From Acanthosepion esculentum (lineage: Eukaryota; Mollusca; Cephalopoda; Sepiida; Sepiidae), in assembly GCA_964036315.1 (NCBI GenBank), contig CAXIWW010000817.1, forward strand, positions 5,057,501-5,121,500: DNA of 64,000 nucleotides, read 5' to 3'. Positions 24,501 to 36,800 of this stretch are shown here, in pieces. The position numbers were made by a program, and so were the translations under genes. The stretch's first letter is position 1; each line of letters starts with the position of its first letter. The notes below the pieces were generated by a model. That model was not told the DNA's origin, searched no databases, and saw nothing but the letters and a program-made list of their open reading frames with translations.

Positions 24501-25482
24501 TTGGCACTTTTGCTATAAGCTGTTGGCACTTTTGCTATCAGCTGTGGTGCTGTTGGCACTTTTGCTATCAACTGGTGTTGTTCGCAAGTTTTTATATAAA
24601 CATGTATTTTTATACATTCATAGTGTTTTTTTTTTAGTGGGGGGGTCACTATTTGCTCATAGCTGGGACCCTTAGTGATCAGAAGCCTTGCTGTCAGATG
24701 TAGTTTATAGTCATACCTACGACTAATTTGCACTGTGGTGCTGTTGGCACTATTGCTATCAGCTGTTAGCACTTTTGCTATCAGCTATTGCCAATTTTGC
24801 TATCAGCTTTTGGCACTTTTGGTATCAGCTGTTGGCACTTTTGCTGTCAGCTGTTGGCACTTTTGCTATAAGCTGTGGTGCAGTTGGCACTTTTGCTATC
24901 AACTTGTGTTCTTCGCAAGTTTTTATATAAACATCTTTTTTTATACTTTCATAGTGTTTTTTTTTTAGTGGGGGGTCACTATTTGCTCATAGCTGGGAAC
25001 CTTTGTGATCAGAAGCCTTGCTGTCAGATGTAGTTTATAGTCATTCCTAGGACTAGTTGGCACTGTGGTGCTGTTGGCACTTTTGCTATCAGCTTTTGGC
25101 ATTTTGCTATCAGCTGTTGGCACTTTTGCTATCAGCTGTTGGCACATTTGCTATCAGTTGTTGGCACTTTTGCTATCAGGTGTGGTGCTGTTTTCACTTT
25201 TGCTATCAACTGGTGTTGTTCGCATGTTTTTATAAAAACATATATATTTATACTTTCATAATGTTTTTTGTTTTTAGTGGGGGGTCACTATTTGCTCAAA
25301 GCTGGGAACCTTTGTGATCAGAAGTCTTGTTGTCAGATGTAGTTTATAGTCATACCTAGGACTAGTTCGCACTGTGGTGCTGTTTGCACTTTTGCTATCA
25401 GCTGTTGGCACTTTTGGTATCAGCTGTTGGCACTTTTGCTATCAGCTGTGGTGCTGTTGGCACTTTAGCTATCAACTGGTTT

Positions 25483-25576
25483 TGTTCGCAAGTTTTTATA
25501 TAAAAATGTATTTTTATACATTCAATGTGTTTTTTTTAGTGGGGGGTCAATATTTGCTCATAGCTGGGACCCTTTG
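25483..25576 (-). repeat. Truncated family 3 core, copy 1
   Basis: The core begins normally with CAAGTTTTTATATAAAAATG and continues through the poly-T and GGGGGGTCAATATTTGC to GGGACCCTTTG. At about 25576 it jumps straight into GCTATCAGCTGTGGTGC. The half that normally carries TGATCAGAAGCCTTGCTGTC and the CCTAGG landmark is gone. The same deletion recurs at about 26869 in the tandem copy, so it happened before the 1,293-bp duplication. Confidence 0.88.
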
Positions 25577-26775
25577 GCTATCAGCTGTGGTGCTGTTGGC
25601 CCTTTTGCAATCAGCTGTTGGCACTTTTGCTATCAGCTGTTGTCACTTTTCCTATCAGCTGTTGGAACTTTTGCTATCAGCTTTTGGCACTTTTGGTATC
25701 AGCTGTTTGCACTCTTGCTATCAGCTGTTGGCACTTTTGCAATCAGTTGTTGGCACTTTTGCTATCAGCTGTTGGCACTTTTGCTATCAGCTGTTGGCAC
25801 TTTTGCTATCAGCTGTTGGCACTTTTGCTATCAGCTGTGGTTCTGTTGGCACATTTGCTATCAACTGGTGTTGTTCGCAAGTTTTTATATAAACATGTAT
25901 TTTTATACATTCATAGTGTTTTTTTTTTAGTGGGGGGGTCACTATTTGCTCATAGCTGGGACCCTTAGTGATCAGAAGCCTTGCTGTCAGATGTAGTTTA
26001 TAGTCATACCTACGACTAATTTGCACTGTGGTGCTGTTGGCACTATTGCTATCAGCTGTTAGCACTTTTGCTATCAGCTATTGCCAATTTTGCTATCAGC
26101 TTTTGGCACTTTTGGTATCAGCTGTTGGCACTTTTGCTGTCAGCTGTTGGCACTTTTGCTATAAGCTGTGGTGCAGTTGGCACTTTTGCTATCAACTTGT
26201 GTTCTTCGCAAGTTTTTATATAAACATCTTTTTTTATACTTTCATAGTGTTTTTTTTTTAGTGGGGGGTCACTATTTGCTCATAGCTGGGAACCTTTGTG
26301 ATCAGAAGCCTTGCTGTCAGATGTAGTTTATAGTCATTCCTAGGACTAGTTGGCACTGTGGTGCTGTTGGCACTTTTGCTATCAGCTTTTGGCATTTTGC
26401 TATCAGCTGTTGGCACTTTTGCTATCAGCTGTTGGCACATTTGCTATCAGTTGTTGGCACTTTTGCTATCAGCTGTGGTGCTGTTTTCACTTTTGCTATC
26501 AACTGGTGTTGTTCGCATGTTTTTATAAAAACATATATATTTATACTTTCATAATGTTTTTTGTTTTTAGTGGGGGGTCACTATTTGCTCAAAGCTGGGA
26601 ACCTTTGTGATCAGAAGTCTTGTTGTCAGATGTAGTTTATAGTCATACATAGGACTAGTTCGCACTGTGGTGCTGTTTGCACTTTTGCTATCAGCTGTTG
26701 GCACTTTTGGTATCAGCTGTTGGCACTTTTGCTATCAGCTGTGGTGCTGTTGGCACTTTAGCTATCAACTGGTTT

Positions 26776-26869
26776 TGTTCGCAAGTTTTTATATAAAAAT
26801 GTATTTTTATACATTCAATGTGTTTTTTTTAGTGGGGGGTCAATATTTGCTCATAGCTGGGACCCTTTG
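26776..26869 (-). repeat. Truncated family 3 core, copy 2
   Basis: This repeats the truncated core at 25483-25576, with the identical breakpoint (CCCTTTG joined to GCTATCAGCTG) and the same TTCAATGTG and GGTCAATATTTGC variants. It is carried by the second copy of the 1,293-bp duplication. Confidence 0.88.
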
Positions 26870-28449
26870 GCTATCAGCTGTGGTGCTGTTGGCCCTTTTG
26901 CAATCAGCTGTTGGCACTTTTGCTATCAGCTGTTGTCACTTTTCCTATCAGCTGTTGGAACTTTTGCTATCAGCTTTTGGCACTTTTGGTATCAGCTGTT
27001 TGCACTCTTGCTATCAGCTGTTGGCACTTTTGCAATCAGTTGTTGGCACTTTTGCTATCAGCTGTTGGCACTTTTGCTATCAGCTGTTGGCACTTTTGCT
27101 ATCAGCTGTTGGCACTTTTGCTATCAGCTGTGGTGCTGTTGGCACTTTTGCTATCAACTGGTGTTGTTTGCAAGTTTTTATATAAACATGTATTTTTATA
27201 CTTTCATAGTGTTTTTTTTAGTGGGGTGTCACTATTTGCTCATAGCTGGGACCCTTTGTGATCAGAAGCCTTGCTGTCAGATGTTGTTTATAGTCATACC
27301 TAGGACTATTTGGCAATGTGGTGCTGTTGGCACTTTTGCTATCAGCTGTTGGCACATTTGCTATCAGATATTGGCACTTTTGCTATCAGCTGTGGTGCTG
27401 TTGGCACTTTTGCTATCAACTGGTGTTGTTCCCAAGTTTTTATATAAACAACTATTTTTATACATTCAAAGTGTTTTTTTTTAGTGGACGGTCACTATTT
27501 GCTCTTAGCTGGCACCCTTTGTGATCAGAAGCCTTGCTGTCAGATGTAGTTTATAATCATAGCTAGGACTAGTTGGCACTGTGGTGCTGTTGGCACTATT
27601 GCTATCAGCTGTTGGCACTTTTGCTATCAGCTGTTGGCACTTTTGCTATCATCTGTGGTGCTGTTGGCCCTTTTGTTATCAACTGGTGTTGTTCGCACGT
27701 TTTTATATAAACATGCATTTTTATACATTCATAGTGTTTTTTTTTTAGTGGGGGGTCACTATTTGCTCATAGCTTGGACCCTTTGTGATCAGAAGCCTTG
27801 CTGTCAGATGTAGTTTATAATCATACCTAGGACTAGTTGTCAATGTGGTGCTGTTGGCACTTTTGCTATCAGCTGTTGGCACTTGTGCTATCAGCTGTTG
27901 GCACTTTTGCTATCAGCTTTTGGCACATTTGCTATCAGCTGTTGGCACTTTTGCTATCAGCTGTGGTGCTGTTGGCACTTTTGCTATCAACTGGTGTTAT
28001 TCACAAGTTTTTTTATAAACATGTATTTTTCTACTTTCATAGTTTTTTTTTTAGTGGGGTTCACTATTTTCTCATAGCTGGGACACTTTGTGAACATAAG
28101 CCTTGATGTCAGATGTAGTTTATAGTCATACCTAGGACTAGTTGCCACTGTGGTGCTGTTGGCACTTTTGCTATCAGCTGTTGGCACTTTTGCTATCAGC
28201 TGTTGGCACTTTTGCTATCAGCTGTTGGCACTTTTGGTATCAGCTGTTGGCACATTTGCTATCAGCTGTTGGCACTTTTGTTATCAGCTGTGGTGCTGTT
28301 GGCACTTTTGCTATCAACTGGTGTTGTTCGCAAGTTTTTATATAAACATGTATTTTTATACTTTCATAGTGTTTTTTTTAGTGGGGTGTCACTATTTGCT
28401 CATAGCTGGGAAACTTTGTGATCAGAAGCCTTGCTGTCAGATGTAGTTT

Positions 28450-30715
28450 ATAATCATACCTAGGACTAGTTGGCAATGTGGTGCTGTTGGCACTTTTGCT
28501 ATCAGCTGTTGGCACTTTTGATATCAGCTGTTGGCACTTTTGCTATCAGCTGTTGGCACTTTTGCTATCAGCTGTGGTGCTGTTGGCACTTTTGCTATCA
28601 ACTGGCGTTGTTCGCAAGTTTTTATATAAACATGTATTTTTATACTTTCGTAGTGTTTTTTTTAGTGAGGGGTCTCTATTTGCTCATAGCTGGTACCCTT
28701 TGTGATCAGAAGTCTTGCTGTCAGATGTAGTTTATAGTCATACCTAGGACTAGTTGGCAATGTGGTGCTGTTGGAACTTTTGCTATCAGCTGTTGGCAGT
28801 GTTGCTATCAGCTGTTGGCTCTTTTGCTATCAGCTGTTGGCACTTTTGCAATCAGCTGTTGGCACTTTTGCTATCAGCTGTTGGCACATTTGCTATCAAC
28901 TTTTGGCACTTTTGCTATCAGCTGTTGGCACTTTTGCTATCAGCTTTTGGCACTTTTGGTATCAGCTGTTGGCACTTTCGTTATCAGCTGTTGGCACTTT
29001 TGCCATCAGCTGTTGGCACTTTTGCTATCAGCTGTTGGCACTTTTGGTATCATCTGTTGGCACTTGTGCTATTAGCTGTTGGCACTTTTGCTATCAGCTT
29101 TTGGCACTTTTGTTATCAGCTGTTGGCACTTTTGCCATCAGCTGTTGGCACTTTTGCTATCAGCTGTGGTGCTGTTGGCACTTTTGCTATCAACTGGTGT
29201 TGTTCGCAAGTTTTTATATAAACATGTATTTTTATACATTCATAGTGTTTTTTTTTGTGGGGGGTCACTATTTGCTCATAGCTAGGACCCTTTGTGATCA
29301 GAAGCCTTGCTGTCACATGTAGTTTATAATCATACCTAGGACTAGTTGGCAATGTGGGGCTGTTGGCACTTTTGCTATCAGCTGTTGGCACTTGTGCTAT
29401 CAGCTGTTGGCACTTTTGCTATCAGCTTTTGGCACTTTTGCTATCAGCTGTTGGCACTTTTGCTATCAGCTGTTGGCACTTTTGTTATCAGCTGTGGTGC
29501 TGTTGGCACTTTTGCTATCAAGTGGTGTTGTTCGCAAGATTTTATATAAACATGTATTTTTATACATACATAGTGTTTTTTTTTAGTGGGGGGTCACTAT
29601 TTGCTCATAGCTGGGACCGTTTGTGATCAGAAGCCTTGCTGTCAGATGTAGTTTATAATCATACCTAGGACTAGTTGGCACAGTGGTGCTGTTGGCACTT
29701 TTGCTATCAGCTGTTGGCACTTTTGATATCAGCTGTTGGCACTTTTGCTATCAGCTGTTGGCACTTTTGCTATCAGCTGTGGTGCTGTTGGCACTTTTGC
29801 TATCAACTTGTGTTGTTCGCAAGTTTTTATATAAACATGTATTTTTATACTTTCATAGTGTATTTTTTTTTGTGGGGGGTCACTATTTGCTCACAGCTGG
29901 AACCCTTTGTGATCAGAAGCCTTGCTGTCAGATGTAGTTTATAGTCATACCTAGGACTAGTTGGCACTGTGGTGCTGTTGGCACTTTTGCTATCAGCTGT
30001 TGGCACTTTTGCTGTCAGCTTTTGGCACTTTTGCTATCAGCTGTTGGCACTTTTGCTATCAGCTGTGGTGCTGTTGGCACTTTTGCTATCAACTGGCGTT
30101 GTTCGCAAGTTTTTATATAAACATGTATTTTTATACTTTCGTAGTGTTTTTTTTAGTGGGGGGTCACTATTTGCTCATAGCTGGGACCCTTTGTGATCAG
30201 AAGTCTTGCTGTCAGATGTAGTTTATAGTCATACCTAGGACTAGTTGGCAATGTGGTGCTGTTGGAACTTTTGCTATCAGCTGTTGGCAGTGTTGCTATC
30301 AGCTGTTGGCTCTTTTGCTATCAGCTGTTGGCACTTTTGCAATCAGCTGTTGGCACTTTTGCTATCAGCTGTTGGCACATTTGCTATCAGCTTTTGGCAC
30401 TTTTCCTATCAGCTGTTGGCATTTTGCTATCAGCTTTTGGCACTTTTGGTATCAGCTGTTGGCACTTTCGTTATCAGCTGTTGGCACTTTTGCCATCAGC
30501 TGTTGGCACTTTTGCTATCAGCTGTTGGCACTTTTGCTATCAGCTGTGGTGCTGTTGACACTTTTGCTATCAACTGCTGTTGTTCGCAAGATTTATATAA
30601 ACATGTATTTTTATACATTCATAGTGTTTTCTTTTAGTGGGGGGTCACTATTTGCTCATAGCTGGGACCCTTTGTGATCAGAAGCCTTGCTGTCAGATGT
30701 AGTTTATAGTCATAC
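28450..30715 (-). repeat. Duplication of about 1.49 kb in family 3
   Basis: The segments 28450-29225 and 29941-30600 are paralogous at an offset of 1,491 bp. Shared variants are CAACTGGCGTTGTTCGC, ATACTTTCGTAGTG, GTTGGAACTTTTGCTATCAG, GGCAGTGTTGCTATCAG, GTTGGCTCTTTTGC, GGCACTTTCGTTATCAG and CTTTTGCCATCAG. The right copy lacks several 22-bp units present near 28930-29110 of the left copy. Other segments (27837-28020 against 29346-29520) match at an offset near 1,509 bp, so the block is part of a longer and partly rearranged repeat. Confidence 0.8.
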
Positions 30716-31480
30716 CTAGGACTAGTTGGCACTGTGGTGCTGTTGGCACTTTTGCTATCAGCTGTTGGCACTTTTGCTATCAGCTGTTGGCACTTTTGGT
30801 ATCAGCTGTTGGCACTTTTGCTCTCAGCTGTTGGCACTTTTGCTATCAGCTGTGGTGCTGTTGGCACTTTTGCTATCAACTGGTGTTGTTCGCAAGATTT
30901 TATATAAACATGTACTTTTATACTTTCATAGTGTTTTTTTTTTAGTGGGGTGTCACTATTTGCTCATAGCTGGGACACTTTGTGATCAGAAGCCTTGCTG
31001 TCAGATGTAGTTTATAGTCATACCTAGGACTAGTTGGCACTGTGGTGATGTTGGCACTTTTGCTATCAGATGTTGGCACTTTTGCTATCAGCTGTTGGAA
31101 CTTTTGCTATCAGCTGTTGGCACTTTTGGTATCAGATGTTGTCACTTTTGCTATCAGCTGTTTGCACTTTAGCTATCAGCTTTTGGCACTTTTGCTTTCA
31201 GCTTTTTGCCCTTTTGGTATCATCTGTTGGCACTTTTGCTATCAGCTGTTGGCACTTTTGCTATCAACTGTTGGCACATTTGCTATCAGCTTTTGGCACT
31301 TTTTGTATTATCTGTTGGCACTTTTGCTATCAGCTGTTGACACTTTTGCTATCAGCTGTTGGCACTTTTGGTATCATCTGTTGGCACTTTCGCTATCAGC
31401 TGTTGGTTCTTTTGCTATCAGCTTTTGGCACTTTTAGTATCAGCTGTTGGCACTTTTGCTATCAGCTGTTGGCACTTTTG

Positions 31481-31548
31481 CTATCAACTGGTGTTGTTCG
31501 CAAGTTTTTATATTTTTGCGAACTTTTGCGAACCACACCTGTTGATAG
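31481..31548. other. Palindromic junction between family 3 domains (minus to plus)
   Basis: The left arm 31481-31508 reads CTATCAACTGGTGTTGTTCG and continues CAAGTTT. The right arm, read as reverse complement from 31548, gives CTATCAACAGGTGTGGTTCG and continues CAAAAGTT. Two cores therefore meet head to head in their AT-rich part, and only a few bases (about 31509-31513) lie between. The right arm also contains a 10-bp direct repeat, TTTTGCGAAC twice, not seen in other cores. The arms extend outward as opposite-facing family 3 arrays many kilobases long. Confidence 0.88.
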
Positions 31549-33476
31549 CAAAAGTGCCAACAGCACCACAGCTGATAGCAAAAGTGCCAACAGCTGATAG
31601 TAAAAGTGCCAACAGCTGATAGCAAAAGTGCCAACAGCACCACAGTGCCAACTAGTCGTAGGTATGACTATAAACTACATCTGCCAGCAAGTCTTCTGGT
31701 CACAAAGGGTCCAAGGTATGAGCAAATAGTGACCCACCATTAAAAAAAAACACTATGAAAGTATAAAAATACATGTTTATATAAAAATTTGCGAGCAACA
31801 CCAGTTGATATCAAAAGTGCCAACAGCGCCACAGCTGATAGCAAAAGTGCCAACAGCTGATAGCAAAAATGCCAACAGCACCACATTGCCAACTAGTCCT
31901 AGGTATGACTATAAACTACATCTGACAGAAAGGCTTCTGATCACAAAGGGTCCCAGCTATGAGCAAATAGTGACCCCCCACTAAAAAAAACACTATGAAT
32001 GTATAAAAATGCATGTTTATATAAAAACTTGCGAACAACACCAGTTGATAGCAAAAGTGCCAACAGCACCACAGCTGAAAGCAAAAGTGCCAACAGCTGA
32101 TAGCAAAAGTGCCAACAGCTGATAGCAAAAGTGCCAACAGCACCACAGTGCCAAATAGTCCTAGGTATGACTATAAACTACATCTGACAACAAGGCTTCT
32201 GATCACAAAGGGTCACAGCTATGAGCAAATAGTGACCCCCACTAAAAAAAAACACTATGAAAGTATAAAAATACATGTTTATATAAAAACTTGCGAACAA
32301 CACCAGTTGATAGCAAAAGTGCCAACAGCACCACAGCTGATAGCAAAAGTGCCAACAGCTGATAGCAAATGTGCCAACAGCTGATAGCAAAAGTGCCAAC
32401 AGCTGATAGCAATAGTGCCAACATCACCACAGTGCCAACTAGTCCTAGGTATGACCATAAACTACCTCTGACAGCAAGGCTTCTGATCACAAAGGTTCCC
32501 AGCTATGTGCAAATAGTGACCCCACACTAAAAAAAAAACACTATGAAAGTATAAAAATACATATTTATATATAAACTTGCGAACAACACCAGTTGATAGA
32601 AAAAGTGCCAACAGCACCACAGCTGATAGCAAAAGTGCCAACAGCTGATAGCAAAAGTGCCAACAGCTGATACAAAAATGCCAACAGCTGATAGCAAAAG
32701 TGCCAACAGCTGATAGCAAAATTGCCAAAAGCACCACAGTGTCAACTAGTCCTAGGTATGACTATAAACTACATCTGACAGCAAGGCTTCTGATCACAAA
32801 GGGTCCAAGCTATGAGCAAATAGTGACCCCCCACTAAAAAAAAAACACTATGAAAATATAAAAATACATATTTATATAAAAAATTGCGAACAACACCAGT
32901 TGATAGCAAAAGTGCCAACAGCACCACAGCTGATAGCAAAAGTGCCAACAGCTGATAGCAAAAGTGACAACAGCTGATAGCAAAAGTGCCAAAAGCTGAT
33001 ATCAAAAGTGCCAACAGCAGATAGCAAAAGTGCCAACAGCTGATAGCAAAAGTGCCAACAGCTGATTGCAAAAGTGCCAACAGCTGATAGCAAAACTGCA
33101 AACAGCTGATAGCAAAAGTGCCAACAGCTGATACCAAAAGTGCCAAAAGCTGATAGCAAAAGTGCCAACAGCTGATAGCAAAAGTGCCAACAGCTGATAG
33201 CAAAAGTGCCAACAGCACCACATTGCCAACTAGTCCTTGGTATGATTATAAACTACATCTGACAGCAAGACTTCTGATCACAAAGGTTCCCAGCTATGAG
33301 CAAATAGTGACCCCCCACTAAAAAAAACACTATGAATGTATAAAAATACATGTTTATATAAAAACTTTCGAACAACACCAGTTGAGAGCAAAAGTGCCAA
33401 CAGTTGATAGCAAAAGTGCCAACAGCACCACAGCTGATAGCAAATGTGCCAACAGCTGATAGCAAAAGTGCCAACA

Positions 33477-33646
33477 GCACCACAGTGCCAACTAGTCCTA
33501 GGTATGACTATAAACTACATCTGACAGCAAGGCTTCTGATCACAAAGGGTCACAGCTATGAGCAAATAGTGACCCCCCACTAAAAAAAAAACACTATGAA
33601 TGTATAAAAATACATATTTATATAAAAACTTGCGAACAACACCAGT
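33477..33646 (+). repeat. Representative family 3 core, about 170 bp
   Basis: This is a near-consensus example of the part that separates runs of 22-bp units. In order it shows GCACCACAGTGCCAACTAG, the CCTAGG palindrome, TATGACTATAAACTACATC, TGACAGCAAGGCTTCTGATC, ACAAAGGGTC, TATGAGCAAATAGTGACC, CCCCAC, an A tract of about 10, ACACTATGAATGTATAAAAA, TACATATTTATATAAAAAC, and TTGCGAACAACACCAGT. After it comes one 22-bp unit, then the 9-bp interrupter GCACCACAG, then the main run. The core has no open frame of note. Its TATAAAAA and TATATAAAA stretches resemble TATA boxes, but I have no evidence of promoter activity. Confidence 0.9.
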
Positions 33647-33809
33647 TGATAGCAAAAGTGCAAACAGCACCACAGCTGATAGCAAAAGTGCCAACAGCTG
33701 ATAGCAAAAGTGCCAACAGCTGATAGCAAAAGTGACATCAGCTGATAGCAAAAGTGCCAACAGCTGATAGCAAAAGTGCCAACAGCACCACAGTGCCAAC
33801 TAGTCCTAG

Positions 33810-36800
33810 GTATGAGTATAAACTACATCTGACAGTAAGGCTTCTGATCACAAAGGGTCCCAGCTATGAGCAAATAGTGACCCCCCACTAAAAAAAAACA
33901 CTATGAAAGTATAAAAATACATGTTTATATAAAAACTTGCGAACAACACCAGTTGATAGCAAAAGTGAAAACAGCACCACAGCTGATAGCAAAAGTGCCA
34001 ACAGCTGATAGCAAATGTGCCAACAGCTGATAGCAAAAGGGCCAACAGATGATAACAAAAGTGCCAAAAGCTGATAGCAAATGTGCCAACAGCTGATAGC
34101 AAATGTGCCAACAGATGATACCAAAAGTGCCAACAGCTGATAGCAAAAGTACCAACATCTGATAGCAAAAGTGCCAACAGCACCACCGTGCCAACTAGTC
34201 CTAGGTATGACTATAAACTACATCTGACAGCTAGGCTTCTGACTACAAAGGGTCCCAGCTATGAGCAAATAGTGGCCCTCACTAAAAAAAAAACACTATG
34301 AATGTATTAAAATACATGTTTATATAAAAACTTGCGAACAGCCCCAGTTGATAGCAAAAGTGCCACAGCACAACAGCTGATAGCAAAAGTGCCAACAGCT
34401 GATAGTAATAGTGCCAACAGCTGATAGCAAAATTGCCAACAGCTGATAGCAAAAGTGCCAAGAGCACCAAAGTGCCAACTAGTCCTAGGTATGACTATAA
34501 ACTACATCTGACAGCAAGGCTTCCTATCAGAAAGGGTCCCAGCTATTAGCAAATAGTGACCCCCCACTAAAAAAACACTACGAAAGTATAAAAATACATA
34601 TTTATATAAATACTTGCGAACAACACCAGTTGATAGCAAAAGTGCCAACAGCACCACAGCTGATAGCAAAAGTGCCAACAGCTGATAGCAAAAGTGCCAA
34701 GAGCTGATAGCAAAAGTGCCAACAGCACCACAGTGCCATCTAGTCCTAGGTATGTCTATAAACTACATCTGACAGCAAGGATTCTGATTACAAAGGGTCC
34801 CAGCTATCAGCAAATAGTGACCCCCCACTAAAAAAAACACTATCAAAGTATAAAAATACATGTTTCTATAAAAATTTGCGAACAGCACCAGTTGATAGCA
34901 AAAGTGCCAACACACCACAGCTGATAGGAAAAGTGCCAAAAGCTGATAGCAAAAGTGCCAACAGCTGATAGCAAAAGTACCAACAGCTGATAGCAAACGT
35001 GACAACAGCACCACAGTGCCAACTAGTCCTAGGTATGACTATAAACTACATCTGACAGCAAGGCTTCTGATCACAAAGGGTCCCAGCTATGAGCAAATAG
35101 TGCCACCCACTAAAAAAAAAACACTATGAAAGTATAAAAATACATATTTATATAAAAACTTGCGAACAACACCAGTTGATAGCAAAAGTGCCAACAGCAC
35201 CTCAGCTGATAGCAAAAGTGCCAACAGCTGATAGCAAAAGTGCCAAAAGCTGATAGCAAAAGTGCCAACAGCTGATAGCAAAAGTGCCAACAGCACTACA
35301 GTGCCAACTAGTCCTAGGTATGACTATAAACTACATCTGACATCAAGGCTTCTTATAACAAAAAGGGTCCCAGCTATGAGCAAATAGTGACCCACCACTA
35401 AAAAAAAAACACTATGAAAGTATAAAAATACATGTTTATATAAAAACTTGCAAAAAACACCAGTTGATTGCAAAAGTGCCAACAGCACCACAGCTGATAG
35501 CAAAAGTGCCAACAGCTGATAGCAAAGTGCCAACAGCTGATAGCAAAAGTGCCAACAGCTGATAGTAAAAGTGCCAACAGCACCACAGTTCCAACTAGTC
35601 CTAGTTATGACTATAAACTACATCTGACAGCTAGTCTTCTGATCACAAAGGTTCCCAGCTATGTGCAAATAGTGACCCCCCACTAAAAAAAAAACATTAT
35701 GAAAGTATAAAAATACATGTTTATATAAAAACTTTCGAACAACACCAGTTGATAGCAAAAGTGCCAACAGCACCACAGCTGATAGCAAAAGTGCCAACAG
35801 CTGATAGCATAAGTGCCAACAGATGATACCAAAAGTGCCAAAAGCTGACAGCAAAATAGCCAACAGCTGATAGCAAAAGTGCCAACAGATGATACCAAAA
35901 GTGCCAACAGCTGATAGCAAAAGTGCCAACAGCTTATAGCAAAAGTGCCAACAGCTGATACCAAAAGTGCCAAAAGCTGATAGCAAAAGTGCCAACAGCT
36001 GATAGCAAAAGTGCCAACAGCTGATAGCAAAAGTGCCAACAGCACCACAGTGCCAACTAGTCCTAGTTATGACTATAAACTACATCTGACAGCAAGGCTT
36101 CTGATCAGAAAGGGTCCCAGCTATGAGCAAATAGTGACACCCCACTAAAAAAAAAAATATGAAAGTATAAAAATACATGTTTATATAAATACTTGCGAAC
36201 AACACCAGTTGATAGCAAAAGTGCCAACAGCACCACAGCTGATAGCAAAAGTGCCAACAGCTGATATCAAAAGTGCCAACAGCTGATAGCAAAAGTGCCA
36301 ACAGCACCACAGTGCCAACTAGTCCTAGGTATGACTATAAAATACATCTGACAGCAAGGCTTCTGATCACAAACGGTCACAGCTATGAGCAAATAGTGAC
36401 CCCCCACTAAAAAAAACGCTATGAATGTATAAAAATACATATTTATATAAAAACTTGCGAACAACACCAGTTGATAGCAAAAGTGCCAACAGCACCACAG
36501 CTGATTGCAAAAGTGCCAACAGCTGATAGCAAAAGATCCAACAGCTGATAGCAAAAGTGCCAACAGCTTATAGCAAAAGTGCCAACAGCACCACAGTGCC
36601 AACTAGTCCTATGTATGACTATAAACTACATCTGACAGCAAGGCTTCTGATCACAAAGGGTCCCATCTATGAGCAAATAGTGACCCCCCACTAAAAAAAA
36701 ACACTATGAAAGTATAAAAATACATGTTTATATAAAAACTTGCGAACAACACCAGTTGATAGCAAAAGTGCAAACAGCACCACAGCTGATAGCAAAAGTG

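Larger units (their letters stand above)
24560..27145 (-). repeat. 1,293-bp tandem duplication in family 3
   Basis: The copies are about 24560-25852 and 25853-27145, with a constant offset of 1,293 bp across many landmarks. Shared private variants include CATACCTACGACTAATTTGC, CACTATTGCTATCAG, CTATTGCCAATTTTGC, CAACTTGTGTTCTTCGC, ATAAACATCTTTTTTTATAC, CAGCTTTTGGCATTTTGC, GTTCGCATGTTTTTATAAAA, ACATATATATTTATAC, and a truncated core. I noticed only a handful of substitutions, such as CATACCTAGG at 25363 against CATACATAGG at 26646, and CAGGTGTGG at 25178 against CAGCTGTGG at 26471. This is a very recent event. Confidence 0.92.
16772..31510 (-). repeat. Family 3 composite satellite, domain 2 (minus orientation)
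   Basis: The same composite satellite is inverted, so the 22-bp unit reads GTTGGCACTTTTGCTATCAG on the plus strand. I count about 41 cores by the CATACCTAGGACTAG landmark, for example near 16849, 17268, 17661, 18165, 19135, 20095, 21109, 22327, 23513, 24410, 25365, 26338, 27299, 28459, 29334, 30233 and 31021. The mean spacing is about 360 bp and the minimum is near 230. The number of 22-bp units between cores ranges from about 2 to 20. The poly-T tract in the core varies from about 7 to 12. No gene is seen. Stop-free frames on the plus strand are a by-product of the motif. Confidence 0.95.

Noticed and set aside
16772..31510. Domain 2 and domain 3 as one large exact palindrome
   Set aside because: Only the immediate junction at 31481-31548 is symmetrical. 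Core spacing and private variants on the two sides do not mirror each other over kilobases.
33477..33646. Core as a short interspersed element or tRNA-derived element with a poly-A tail
   Set aside because: The A tract is internal, not terminal. I could not find RNA polymerase III A and B boxes, and there are no target-site duplications because the core always sits in the same place relative to the 22-bp units.
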